Shown: positions 24,429 to 32,562 of the stretch, one piece after another
How positions within the stretch are numbered: position 1 is the stretch's first letter
Layout of the letters: each line of letters opens with the position of its first letter
NCBI GenBank assembly: GCA_945862535.1
Contig: CAMAYG010000015.1
Location: 1-37,389 of the forward strand
DNA length: 37,389 nucleotides
Source: Rickettsia typhi
GTDB taxonomy: Bacteria > Pseudomonadota > Alphaproteobacteria > Rickettsiales > UBA1997
Reading direction: 5' to 3'
Translations under genes and position numbers: made by a program
Notes under the pieces: model-generated
What the model was told of the DNA's origin: nothing
The model's database searches: none
The model's input: only the letters and a program-made list of their open reading frames with translations

Positions 24429-27400
24429 TGTATGAAGCCTCTTTTTTTTGGGTTGATATTTGTTGCACACGTAAATCTTTTATGATTGTTGAAGGCTGTT
24501 TCTGAACGGTACAAATTAAGTTGTTGATAGTTGGGCGTCTAATCCCATTTTCATCAAATGAGAAAGACTTTGGTTTTATTTCTGTAAAAATATTTTTTGT
24601 GATAGTTGGCTCATTTCTTATAAATTTTTCACAAAACCACTCAATCTCTTGCTTCATCTTCTCAACAAGCCCTTCTTCATTAGCTCCTTCTTTAATATGT
24701 TCCTCTATAGCTTGAACAGTTTCTTGAAATTCTTGTTTCTGTTTTTGGAATTCTTCTCCATAAACAGCTTTCCAATTAACTAGCATAAAATTGCCAATTT
24801 GTGCAAATGTTAAGCCATCGGGGATGTCTAACTCTCTACAAATTTTATGCTCTCTGATTTCTTTGTCCTTCATTGCATCTTTTTCTTTCAGCTTTGCAAT
24901 TTCTGCTTCTAATTCTGTTGTTTTAATCGCTTGTCTATCCATGCTGTTTAACACTGCTATGTTTTTTGATAGAGAACCACCTCCATCAACTGAAAATGTA
25001 TCATCTTCTTCTGCGCATGTTCCTTCTAATCCTTCGTTTCTCTGCCGTAATTCTTTGTTTCTCTGCTCTAATTCTTCGTTTCTCTGCTTTAATTCTCCTT
25101 TTTCTTGCCTTAATTGTTCTATTTCCTGATCTTTGCCAGAAATAGCATTGCCAATATTTGCAATTCCTCTAGCAAAATTGTCACAAGCTCCTCTAAAGGC
25201 TTGTCCAATACGAACTGGTGTTTGTAAGTCAGATAGGGACATTGAGAAGGCAGAAATATTACTAGAATCTTGACATCGCTGAGCGGTTGGAGCGTCTAAA
25301 CCTATCTCAATTTTTAGTTTTTCCAGTGCTTTATTTAGAATTTCATTGCTTTCCTCTGTCGATTTTTCTAGAGTTTCTTTGATACTTTTGTTAGTTGGCA
25401 AAAAAAGAGCTTTAGCAACCGATTCAAATGCTTGACTTATGGATGAATTGCTTGATTCTACTTGTCTTAACTCCTCTCCGCCAATTAATTCTTTAGAGAC
25501 AACTTCAAAACCAGCGAAAGATAAATATAATTCCCCATCTTTTATATTGAATTCGATTTGACTCGATTCTACACATCCCAGAATGGAACCTTCTTCTTTC
25601 ACCTTCTCTGCGAATTTTTCGAGAAATTTGATTCTAAGAATTTTATCTAGGCTGTTGAGATATTCTAAGGCTATCGGCGGTTGATTACCTTTCAAGTCTA
25701 GGTTTTTTCCAGCTAAATAATGGGCATTGCTATTGAGAAAAAGTCTTTGCCATTTTATGTCTTGCTGTTTTGTTGCTTCGTCTCTATCAAAAATTTTACC
25801 TGCTTCTTTGACTACTTGTGAAGCTCCGCCTTTTGCATTTAAGTAAATATTTGCAAGTAAAAATTTTTGTTGAAGGCTATTTTCTGATTCGCCCAAAACA
25901 CTTTGGCAACATTTGTATCTTGAATATCTATCACTACATATTGCCTGAAATTCATCATATACTCTTTGAAGATATGTTTTTAAATATCGTTTTTCTTCCT
26001 GTGATATTTCTTGAGTGTTTAATTTATTATCTTTTAAAACACTACCTACCTCTTCTCTGTATTTTAATTCTGCCTCAGCAATTTTATCTGCCTCTGATGT
26101 TTTGTCTTGGCATCTAATATCATTTTGCTTTTCAAAAACTCTAAGACTTGGATCTGTCTGCCTTGCTCGACCGCGAATCTGATAGAGCAGACTATTTAAT
26201 TCAGTAGGGTTTGTGCTTTTAAGATAATTTTGAGGTAATAGGGCAATTACTTCGTTATAAGGGTTGGGATAAGGGTTGGGTGCTTTGTCAATAACTGCAA
26301 ATGGCGGATTGTGACCTTCGGCAGTAGGGCAGAAATAAACAAATTTTCTACCTCCAAGACAACTACTTAAGTCTTCTGTTGAAAAATAAAGATCTTTTTC
26401 TGCTATTGTAACTTCATTATTAGCTCTGGACGACTTCTCTACTATGTCGCCTTGACTGTTAATCACAATAAATTTATCTGGCTTATTTGCTTCTTTATCA
26501 ATGCTTGGCGATACTGGAAAGACAAAAAAATCGCCTACATCTTCGCCTGCTACCTTTAGTGTTTGATAAGCTTTTATTGAAGATTGTATAGCCGATGATA
26601 TTGTGCAAGTTGCTTTTATCGACACATTGCCTTGGCTACCTTCTTTCGATTCACTTGCTGTGATTGAAAAATTTTTATCTTGTAAGGCCCCATTATAAAA
26701 TATTGTGCCGCTAGTTGCCGCTGGAAGTAAAAGGCTAGCTGTAGGACTGGAGGCTTGAGAGATGGTAAGACTACTAGTTCCAGAACGGTCTTGATAGCTG
26801 GTTTTGGAAGTAGCAGTACTAGCCTTGCTTCCTGATGTTGTTTGTTGTGAGAATGTAAATGCTGGTTTTAGTCTACTTTGTGAAGAAGATGCTTCTGTAG
26901 CTTTTGATGCTAATGTAGCTATGGCATTTGCTGAGAGTGAGTGGCGTTCAAAACTATTTGCCAATCTTTTTAGTAGCTCTTCCCTTTTTGTGTTTTTGTC
27001 CTTAACCTCGGCATCTTCCTTGTAAATAGCATTTGCGGGAAGGGTGGCGCTAACAAAAATAACATTACCAGATATTTTTGCTTTTTGCAGTACTTTTTCT
27101 AATTCTAGTTTTCCTTTTTTGCTTAATAAGTGAGCTTCATCGATCGAGAGGGATATTTTTCTTCCTGAATTATCACCTTGCGATTTTGGGAGTTTTTTAT
27201 TTATATCTAAAATAAGTTTATTGATATCAAAACTTATTTTTTCATCACTTTGCAAATAATTCTGAGCATTAATAGAGATTACTTGGTAATTGTTGAGATA
27301 GTTTGAGAATAGATTGGGCTGAATATGAATTGCCAATTGGCCTTGAGCAATTTCACTACTAACCTTTGTTTCCTCTTCTAAAATATCTGAATCATTGATT

Positions 27401-28848
27401 AGTATTTGCAATAAGTCATTGTAGCTATCAGCATTAATTAATTGCCTGTAAAATCTATTATCATTGGCTGCGGTTCCTAGTTGTATGATCTTTTTTAGCC
27501 CAGTAATTTGATTATTTCTATTACCATCTTGTGCTTTTATGTTGCCGATAACCGTAAATAAGCTTTGTACAAATTTATTAAGATTTTTATCTGTAAATTT
27601 AGGATTCGAGCTTCTACTGCTATCAGATCCTGTTGCTGGCGATATTGCTGGGGTAATTTGAAGAGGAAAAACCCTCTCGCTAACTATTGCACTTTTGCCA
27701 GATCCGGTATCTGATCCTAGCCGAGCAAAAGAAATTTTGTTGTCTTCATTGCTGGTGGCAATCTGACTAACAAAATCAGCCTGCATAGGGTTTAGACCGA
27801 TAATTTTGCCAAATCCTAGGAACTCTGCTTCATTTATAAATTGGCTAGAGTTTGTAGTATTATTGGCAATGCGAGGGCTTAAAATTTGTTTATCTTGTTG
27901 ACTTTGTGGTTTTGTAGCTTGTTTTTGATAATAAAAATCGATTAGCCTTTCTGCTTCTTTTGCTGAGTCTACTTCTGGTTCCTCTGTTGAGCTATCTGTG
28001 TACAATGTAACATAAGTGTAAGGTGCTGATTTTTTAGCACTCACCTTAGTGCTACTGGGCTTAGCAGTTACAGAAGGTTGTTTTGCATGTATATTTGAAC
28101 TTTTGGGCGATAATTCTAGTATTTCTTGGTAAAATAATTTTATTTTTTCAATATCTTTTTGTTCCAGGCTCGTGATTTGAATATATTTTAAGGTATTTTC
28201 TAATATTGCTTCTTTGCTTCTTCTTAGGTAATCTCTATTAAAAGCTGAGCCATTAATTATTCTTGATATTACTCCTTCGTCTGGAAGTCTTAGAAAATTT
28301 GTGTTTAGACGATTGGCGCCTACAGTGTCAACACCAGTAGTTGTAATATTTTTGCTTGCTTTCGGTTCTCTTGTATTTATATAATGGGAGAACTCGCCAT
28401 CTTTTTTAAAACAATAACAGACATATGCCGCAAATTCTTTACCTGATTTTTCTTCTGATTTTAATAACTTTTCAATAGTCTTTTTCCATTCTGCTTGTTT
28501 ATCAACAATATTAATACCAATAGTGCCAAATGTAAGATGAGTCAAACTGTTAGCTGTAGCAAAAACATTATAAAGCCTTGCAAGCAAAGTTAAAAAGCCA
28601 GGATCTCCAAGAGAGTTTATTATTGTTTTTTTATGTTCTTCAAATGTTTTTGACAACCCCGCTATTTCAATTTTACTTTCAACAAAAATGCTTTCTATAG
28701 TGTTTTGTATGGTATCAATTCTTTTCTGAGACGAGGGTTTGTTCTTTTTAATAAGTTTTTCTAAAGCTTTTGTTGTTTGATCTTTTATGGCTTTTAAAGA
28801 ATTGGTCTCGAGGTTAGTATGTGAAGTCGGTAAATTTTGTCGTTCCAT
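24415..28848 (-). CDS. 1477-residue SF2 helicase-like protein with coiled-coil tail
   Basis: I do not recognise a named family, but helicase motifs are in order: Walker A GSDTGSGKSA (about residues 378-387), preceded by a Q-motif-like GLNPMQADFVSQIAT; motif II IDEAH in SLSIDEAHLLSKKG (about 567); motif III VSATLP (about 600); and motif VI QIRGRARQTD (about 893). A Ser/Thr-rich low-complexity insert (about 640-720) splits the two lobes. The N-terminal 250 residues are helical; the C-terminal third has a coiled coil of RNEELEQ-type heptads (about 1240-1276) and an acidic helical end. No signal peptide or membrane segment. Whether it unwinds nucleic acid is unproven. It is followed, with overlap, by the coiled-coil gene, and preceded by 700 bases without genes. 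Confidence 0.75.
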   Translation of the reverse strand: MERQNLPTSHTNLETNSLKAIKDQTTKALEKLIKKNKPSSQKRIDTIQNTIESIFVESKIEIAGLSKTFEEHKKTIINSLGDPGFLTLLARLYNVFATANSLTHLTFGTIGINIVDKQAEWKKTIEKLLKSEEKSGKEFAAYVCYCFKKDGEFSHYINTREPKASKNITTTGVDTVGANRLNTNFLRLPDEGVISRIINGSAFNRDYLRRSKEAILENTLKYIQITSLEQKDIEKIKLFYQEILELSPKSSNIHAKQPSVTAKPSSTKVSAKKSAPYTYVTLYTDSSTEEPEVDSAKEAERLIDFYYQKQATKPQSQQDKQILSPRIANNTTNSSQFINEAEFLGFGKIIGLNPMQADFVSQIATSNEDNKISFARLGSDTGSGKSAIVSERVFPLQITPAISPATGSDSSRSSNPKFTDKNLNKFVQSLFTVIGNIKAQDGNRNNQITGLKKIIQLGTAANDNRFYRQLINADSYNDLLQILINDSDILEEETKVSSEIAQGQLAIHIQPNLFSNYLNNYQVISINAQNYLQSDEKISFDINKLILDINKKLPKSQGDNSGRKISLSIDEAHLLSKKGKLELEKVLQKAKISGNVIFVSATLPANAIYKEDAEVKDKNTKREELLKRLANSFERHSLSANAIATLASKATEASSSQSRLKPAFTFSQQTTSGSKASTATSKTSYQDRSGTSSLTISQASSPTASLLLPAATSGTIFYNGALQDKNFSITASESKEGSQGNVSIKATCTISSAIQSSIKAYQTLKVAGEDVGDFFVFPVSPSIDKEANKPDKFIVINSQGDIVEKSSRANNEVTIAEKDLYFSTEDLSSCLGGRKFVYFCPTAEGHNPPFAVIDKAPNPYPNPYNEVIALLPQNYLKSTNPTELNSLLYQIRGRARQTDPSLRVFEKQNDIRCQDKTSEADKIAEAELKYREEVGSVLKDNKLNTQEISQEEKRYLKTYLQRVYDEFQAICSDRYSRYKCCQSVLGESENSLQQKFLLANIYLNAKGGASQVVKEAGKIFDRDEATKQQDIKWQRLFLNSNAHYLAGKNLDLKGNQPPIALEYLNSLDKILRIKFLEKFAEKVKEEGSILGCVESSQIEFNIKDGELYLSFAGFEVVSKELIGGEELRQVESSNSSISQAFESVAKALFLPTNKSIKETLEKSTEESNEILNKALEKLKIEIGLDAPTAQRCQDSSNISAFSMSLSDLQTPVRIGQAFRGACDNFARGIANIGNAISGKDQEIEQLRQEKGELKQRNEELEQRNKELRQRNEGLEGTCAEEDDTFSVDGGGSLSKNIAVLNSMDRQAIKTTELEAEIAKLKEKDAMKDKEIREHKICRELDIPDGLTFAQIGNFMLVNWKAVYGEEFQKQKQEFQETVQAIEEHIKEGANEEGLVEKMKQEIEWFCEKFIRNEPTITKNIFTEIKPKSFSFDENGIRRPTINNLICTVQKQPSTIIKDLRVQQISTQKKEASYNVIS
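25018..25110 (-). repeat. 21-bp heptad repeat in the helicase-like gene
   Basis: Three or four near-identical 21-base units (+ strand words such as TAATTCTTCGTTTCTCTGC) encode LEQRNKE/LRQRNEG-type heptads of the coiled coil. The DNA identity beyond codon need suggests recent duplication. Confidence 0.75.
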
Positions 28849-29547
28849 GGTTTTTTATTTGGGTAAAATTTTCTAAGATTCTGAACTGACTACTTAGCTC
28901 TTCTAATTGTTGAAATAAGGCAATAATCGCAACTCATTGGGCTAAAAAAGGTATGATTGCCTGCGGTACCGTTGCTATTATAATTTTTTAATACATTTTT
29001 CATATCTTGATGCAATAATCTTAAATTTTTTTTATTTAATCGTTAAATAAGTAGTAAAATTAAAATTTTTTACTAATTTCGTAGAAACAACATAAGAGTA
29101 AATTAATTTTTGTAAATAAAAATACAAGCACTTATTTTACTTTTTTTTACTATTTTTCAATAATGGTTGTTTAGCTAGATTTTAGAAGCTTTTTACTCAA
29201 AATTAAATGCAATTAATGTTGACAAAGTAAGGCTTGATAGATGATTTTACTTTTATTTATTAAAATAAGATTTGACTATGAATTATTTGTTAATATTGTT
29301 TTAATTTATAAAATACTTAATATAAATTAAATATTTTATATTAACCAACAAATTGCTATCAATAGCTTATGTGACCGATTTTCTTCGCAGGTCACAGCCT
29401 AAACTATTTTAATAATAGCCTTTTTAGCTTTGTCGAATTATCTTAATCGACTAAAATGCAAATAGTATTAGGTTGCTGTGATAGATTCTTTCCTAGAACT
29501 TATCTTATCTCGAAGGTCTTTTTTCAATCTTTTAACTCGTTTAAAAT
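28849..29547. other. 700-base AT-rich gene-free region
   Basis: Between the divergent helicase-like gene and the small gene at 29548. It contains an 8-base dyad TAGTAAAA/TTTTACTA (29052-29059, 29068-29075) and a GC-richer hairpin at 29370-29396. No open frame looks coding. It must carry the promoter of the helicase-like operon and may hold a small RNA. Confidence 0.5.
29361..29410. other. Hairpin, possible small RNA or terminator
   Basis: TGTGACC (29370-29376) pairs with GGTCACA (29390-29396), loop of 13. The flanks AATAGCTTA and TAAACTATT extend it imperfectly. Downstream comes AATAATAGCCTTTTTAG. It stands out for GC content in an AT-rich spacer. No known RNA family is recognised. Confidence 0.4.
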
Positions 29548-29943
29548 ATGAAAAATTTCTTTATTTTACCAGAAATTTTATCTCCAGATTTACCTTTAGT
29601 TGAAGATTTAACCAAAAATGTTGCCGATGCTAAAGTTGTTGGTAATTCGAGCACCGTAACAGAGCCAAATAAAAGTTTGGTATTGAAAAATAATGTGCCA
29701 TCCAATTGCAATAGGGCGGGAGAATCTAGAAAAGACAATAGTGTAAATAATTATTATCCAAATATTCACAGAAGTTGCTACGAACATTATCCGCAACAAA
29801 ACCTGCTTAATTCTTTATTTAATTCGATTTTTAGTGTTGGTTTTTTAAAAGGGGTGCTAACCCTTGCTATCGCCTTGTCTATTCCTGGGGTTGGCTGGGT
29901 TTTGGCAGGAGCTTTTTTATTTGCCACAAGAAGTACCTGTTGA
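29548..29943 (+). CDS. Small unknown protein, probably frameshifted at its 3' end
   Basis: 131 residues: a hydrophilic N-terminal part rich in Asn and Ser, then one membrane-like segment GVLTLAIALSIPGVGWVLAGAFLF (about 103-126), stopping in ATRSTC. No family recognised. In the +1 frame an open stretch continues from about 29921 to 30121 with protein-like sequence. The join falls at a six-T run (29913-29918), the usual place for an indel. The original protein was likely about 190 residues with a membrane segment and a charged helical tail. Confidence 0.45.
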   Translation: MKNFFILPEILSPDLPLVEDLTKNVADAKVVGNSSTVTEPNKSLVLKNNVPSNCNRAGESRKDNSVNNYYPNIHRSCYEHYPQQNLLNSLFNSIFSVGFLKGVLTLAIALSIPGVGWVLAGAFLFATRSTC

Positions 29944-30121
29944 AATTAATAATTCATTAGAAAATCTTGATTCTAGCAATTTAAACTCTTCGGAAAGTCC
30001 ATTTTTACAAGCGGAATTGGTAATTAAAGCCCTAAGAAACTCAAAAGCCAAATTGCAACAAGAGGAAAGGGTTTTTACTAAAACTAGGGCTAAATCTTCT
30101 GATGCTATTTTTGCCAGATAA
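29921..30121 (+). pseudogene. Probable 3' part of the 29548 gene in the +1 frame
   Basis: Reads LPQEVPVEINNSLENLDSSN, then SPFLQAELVIKALRNSKAKLQQEERVF and a charged end, a normal-looking helical tail with no good start of its own: the ATA/TTG-type starts upstream lie in the shadow of the membrane segment of the other frame. It could be reached by an indel in the T run, by slippage during transcription, or be chance. Confidence 0.35.
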
Positions 30122-30185
30122 CAACAACCGCTTCCATCATATAAATGCTTGCGGGGCATATGAAAATAAAGCAATTATGTGCTAT

Positions 30186-30977
30186 TTATTTTTGGCTCTT
30201 ATTTCTTTGTTGATAGCCCAGTCTTTGACTGTGAGACATTTTTTCGCAAAGATAAGAGAGGGTAATAGCGGGAATGTTGCCAATATTGCTTTCGACAAAA
30301 CTCTCTAAATCTGCAATTGATTTTTTGCCAACCTCGCGAAGAAGCCAGCCACAAGCTTTATTTATTAAGGGCTCTTGGTCTTTTAAAAGTATTTGACTGA
30401 TTTTTATAGTATCTGCAAAACTATTATGGCGAATAAAATAAAGAGTGCTAACAATAGCGATTCTGCGGTGCCAAAAGTTTTTCGATAATGCTAGTTGATA
30501 GAGGATGTCTTTTTTTGATGGGGAAATATATAGGTCTTTGCCGATAATTTTATGACAGCTTAAATCGACTAAGTCCCAGTTGTTGATGTTGTTTAATATT
30601 TGTGGCTCAAGATAAAAATTGCTAATTTCTTCTAGGGTTTTTGTGCTATCGTCTTTGGCAATTATTTCTAGTAAAATTAAGATTGCCAATATTTTCTGTT
30701 CGTGAATATTTGAATCCAATAAAAAAAATATCGCCTCTTTTGTGCTGTCGAGCAAAAGATTTTGTTGAAAATTATATGGTGATAACATTGTATTTTTGGG
30801 CACAATTTCTTTTACCAACTTCTTGGCGATATTTCTTAATTTAGGGATTTCAATGCCAATAAATATCTCGTTTTCGGCATATTGACCCTTGCCAGTTTTA
30901 AAAAATTTTTGCAGTATTGCCGCTTTTTTTGGCGAAGAAATACGATTTAATTCTGCAATAATTTCAGTTAAGTTCAT
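30186..30977 (-). CDS. AlkD-like DNA alkylation repair protein
   Basis: 263 residues of HEAT-like helices. Family marks: GIEIPKLRNIAKKL near residue 42, the conserved NNWDLVDLSCHKIIG near 133, FWHRRIAIVSTLYFIR near 169 and INKACGWLLREVGKK near 210. AlkD removes positively charged alkylated bases (N3- and N7-alkylpurines) by an unusual non-flipping glycosylase mechanism. The Trp and Asp of NNWDLVD match the catalytic Trp/Asp region. The tail LGYQQRNKSQK is short and basic. It is convergent with the small gene at 29548 and divergent from the gene at 31094. Confidence 0.88.
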   Translation of the reverse strand: MNLTEIIAELNRISSPKKAAILQKFFKTGKGQYAENEIFIGIEIPKLRNIAKKLVKEIVPKNTMLSPYNFQQNLLLDSTKEAIFFLLDSNIHEQKILAILILLEIIAKDDSTKTLEEISNFYLEPQILNNINNWDLVDLSCHKIIGKDLYISPSKKDILYQLALSKNFWHRRIAIVSTLYFIRHNSFADTIKISQILLKDQEPLINKACGWLLREVGKKSIADLESFVESNIGNIPAITLSYLCEKMSHSQRLGYQQRNKSQK

Positions 30978-31058
30978 GTTATTTTATTAAATTGGCTATT
31001 GACTTATATATATTATTATTTTTACTTAATGGTGTTTTTATTATATCAAAATTAATAA

Positions 31059-31087
31059 TTGTAAGAAAAATATCATTTTAGTAAAAT
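31059..31087 (+). promoter_or_regulatory. Predicted near-leaderless promoter of the 31094 gene
   Basis: TTGTAA (31059-31064), a 17-base spacer and TAAAAT (31082-31087), 6 bases before the ATG at 31094. The transcript would start at about the start codon. Confidence 0.4.
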
Positions 31088-31093
31088 TTATAT

Positions 31094-32437
31094 ATGAAAC
31101 CAAATCATTCAAAATTTGTCCAAACTGTTATGGAAAAGACATCGCAGGCTCTAAATAAAGAAAAAGATAAAGAGCTTGGCAAGAAATTTATTGTGCCAGT
31201 AAAAAATTATCTACTCTCCAATGAAAACGGAGTTATGTCGGAAAAACAATTTAAATTTAATATTGGTGGATATAGTTTTAAAGTCAATGTTGACGATGCC
31301 ATTGCCAATAAAGATTATCAACAGCAACAATTTGTTGTTAATTTAGGCAGTCAAAACCTAAGGTCTCGCAATAATCTTGCCAGTTACAGCAAAACAGAGG
31401 TGACAACTAAAAATAGTAGCACAAAAGTTAATAAAACCGCTTTAACCTTATGTCAAGACCAGAAAAAAGAAGATTTTTCGCTGTCATACAGCTATGGACA
31501 ATTTCGGAGCAGGAACGGTGCTAATAACTCTAGCTTTGCTGATAGTACTAAATTTGGCTATAGCAATAAAAACTCGCTATTTTCATTGGTTCTTCAGTTT
31601 AAAAAGCAAAAACAGGCAATGTTAACGGATACTCCAGAGAAAAAATATCTGCCACCAAAATATATTAAAGATGAAAAAATATTGCCGGAAAGCGACAAAA
31701 AGCAACAGCAATCTTCAGTAAAAAAAATTGCAATCAGTAAAGAAATAAAAGAATCGATGCAATTTTTAGGCAATAAGGTTTTTATTAATAAAAAGATGGG
31801 CATTAAGGGCGAAATTAGAAACAGCAAAGAAGTAGAAATTGAGAGTAAAATCGAACTTAGAACAAAATTTCAAAATCCAGACGAAGAAATTAGCCTAAGA
31901 TGCAAGGCAACAAACAATATTTCTGGCGATGTTGCTAATATAAAAGTTGCTTCGCAGTTAGATGCAAGTATCGAGGCAAAAAAACAAGGCAACTTAACAT
32001 TTACGGAATCTGCAAATATGACTCACCAAGGGTCATTTTCTCCTTTATTAATTCTTGTTAATTGGGCGGAAAGAGTTAATTTGACAGAAAGAGTTAGAAG
32101 GAATCTTGGCCTTGAAAACGAAGAAGATATTAGTGAAAACCTTGCTGACGAAGCTTCTTTGAATCAAAATTCGGTAAATCTAGCCACTTTGACTAGTAAG
32201 AGACTTGTTCGCAGTGCGAGTAGAGATAAATTAATTGCGGATTCTAGTTTTTGTGGAAATCGTTTTGACACTGTTTCTACTGTTGATTCTACTGCCGAGA
32301 GCGAGGCGGGTGAATTTAAGCTAGATTCCTCATTTGAAGAAGCTAAGAGTTTTGTTAAAAACAGCCCAAGAAACATTGTTTCGTCAGTTAATGTGTTTCG
32401 GGCAAATTATATCGATGGTAAAATGTTGTTGCCATAA
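31094..32437 (+). CDS. Unknown 447-residue hydrophilic protein
   Basis: No family recognised. No signal peptide or membrane segment. Residues about 55-330 contain many alternating strands with paired motifs such as QFKFNIGGYSFKVNV, KEDFSLSYSYGQFRSR, LFSLVLQF and EISLRCKATNNIS, a beta-rich pattern. A Lys/Gln linker falls near 195-215. The C-terminal 110 residues are Ser-rich and acidic, and probably disordered. The basic, amphipathic N-terminus (KFVQTVMEKTSQALNKEKDK) does not resemble a Sec signal. It sits 125 bases before the FhaC-like barrel gene; it could be a substrate of that barrel or of the type IV system, but it lacks a TPS secretion domain, so this is only context. Confidence 0.65.
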   Translation: MKPNHSKFVQTVMEKTSQALNKEKDKELGKKFIVPVKNYLLSNENGVMSEKQFKFNIGGYSFKVNVDDAIANKDYQQQQFVVNLGSQNLRSRNNLASYSKTEVTTKNSSTKVNKTALTLCQDQKKEDFSLSYSYGQFRSRNGANNSSFADSTKFGYSNKNSLFSLVLQFKKQKQAMLTDTPEKKYLPPKYIKDEKILPESDKKQQQSSVKKIAISKEIKESMQFLGNKVFINKKMGIKGEIRNSKEVEIESKIELRTKFQNPDEEISLRCKATNNISGDVANIKVASQLDASIEAKKQGNLTFTESANMTHQGSFSPLLILVNWAERVNLTERVRRNLGLENEEDISENLADEASLNQNSVNLATLTSKRLVRSASRDKLIADSSFCGNRFDTVSTVDSTAESEAGEFKLDSSFEEAKSFVKNSPRNIVSSVNVFRANYIDGKMLLP

Positions 32438-32562
32438 TTGGTATTGGCTTTTTAACTCTTATAAATCGGCTAAATATTAACTATTTTCATAAGGTGCAAT
32501 AAATCTTGATAAAATAAAAATTGATAATAATGTTATTTTACTATTACTTTACTTTTAGAATA

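Noticed and set aside
29913-29919. Programmed -1 frameshift at T TTT TTA
   Set aside because: The heptamer is in the right phase, but a -1 shift does not lead into the open frame; the downstream frame is +1. Indel or T-run slippage is more fitting.
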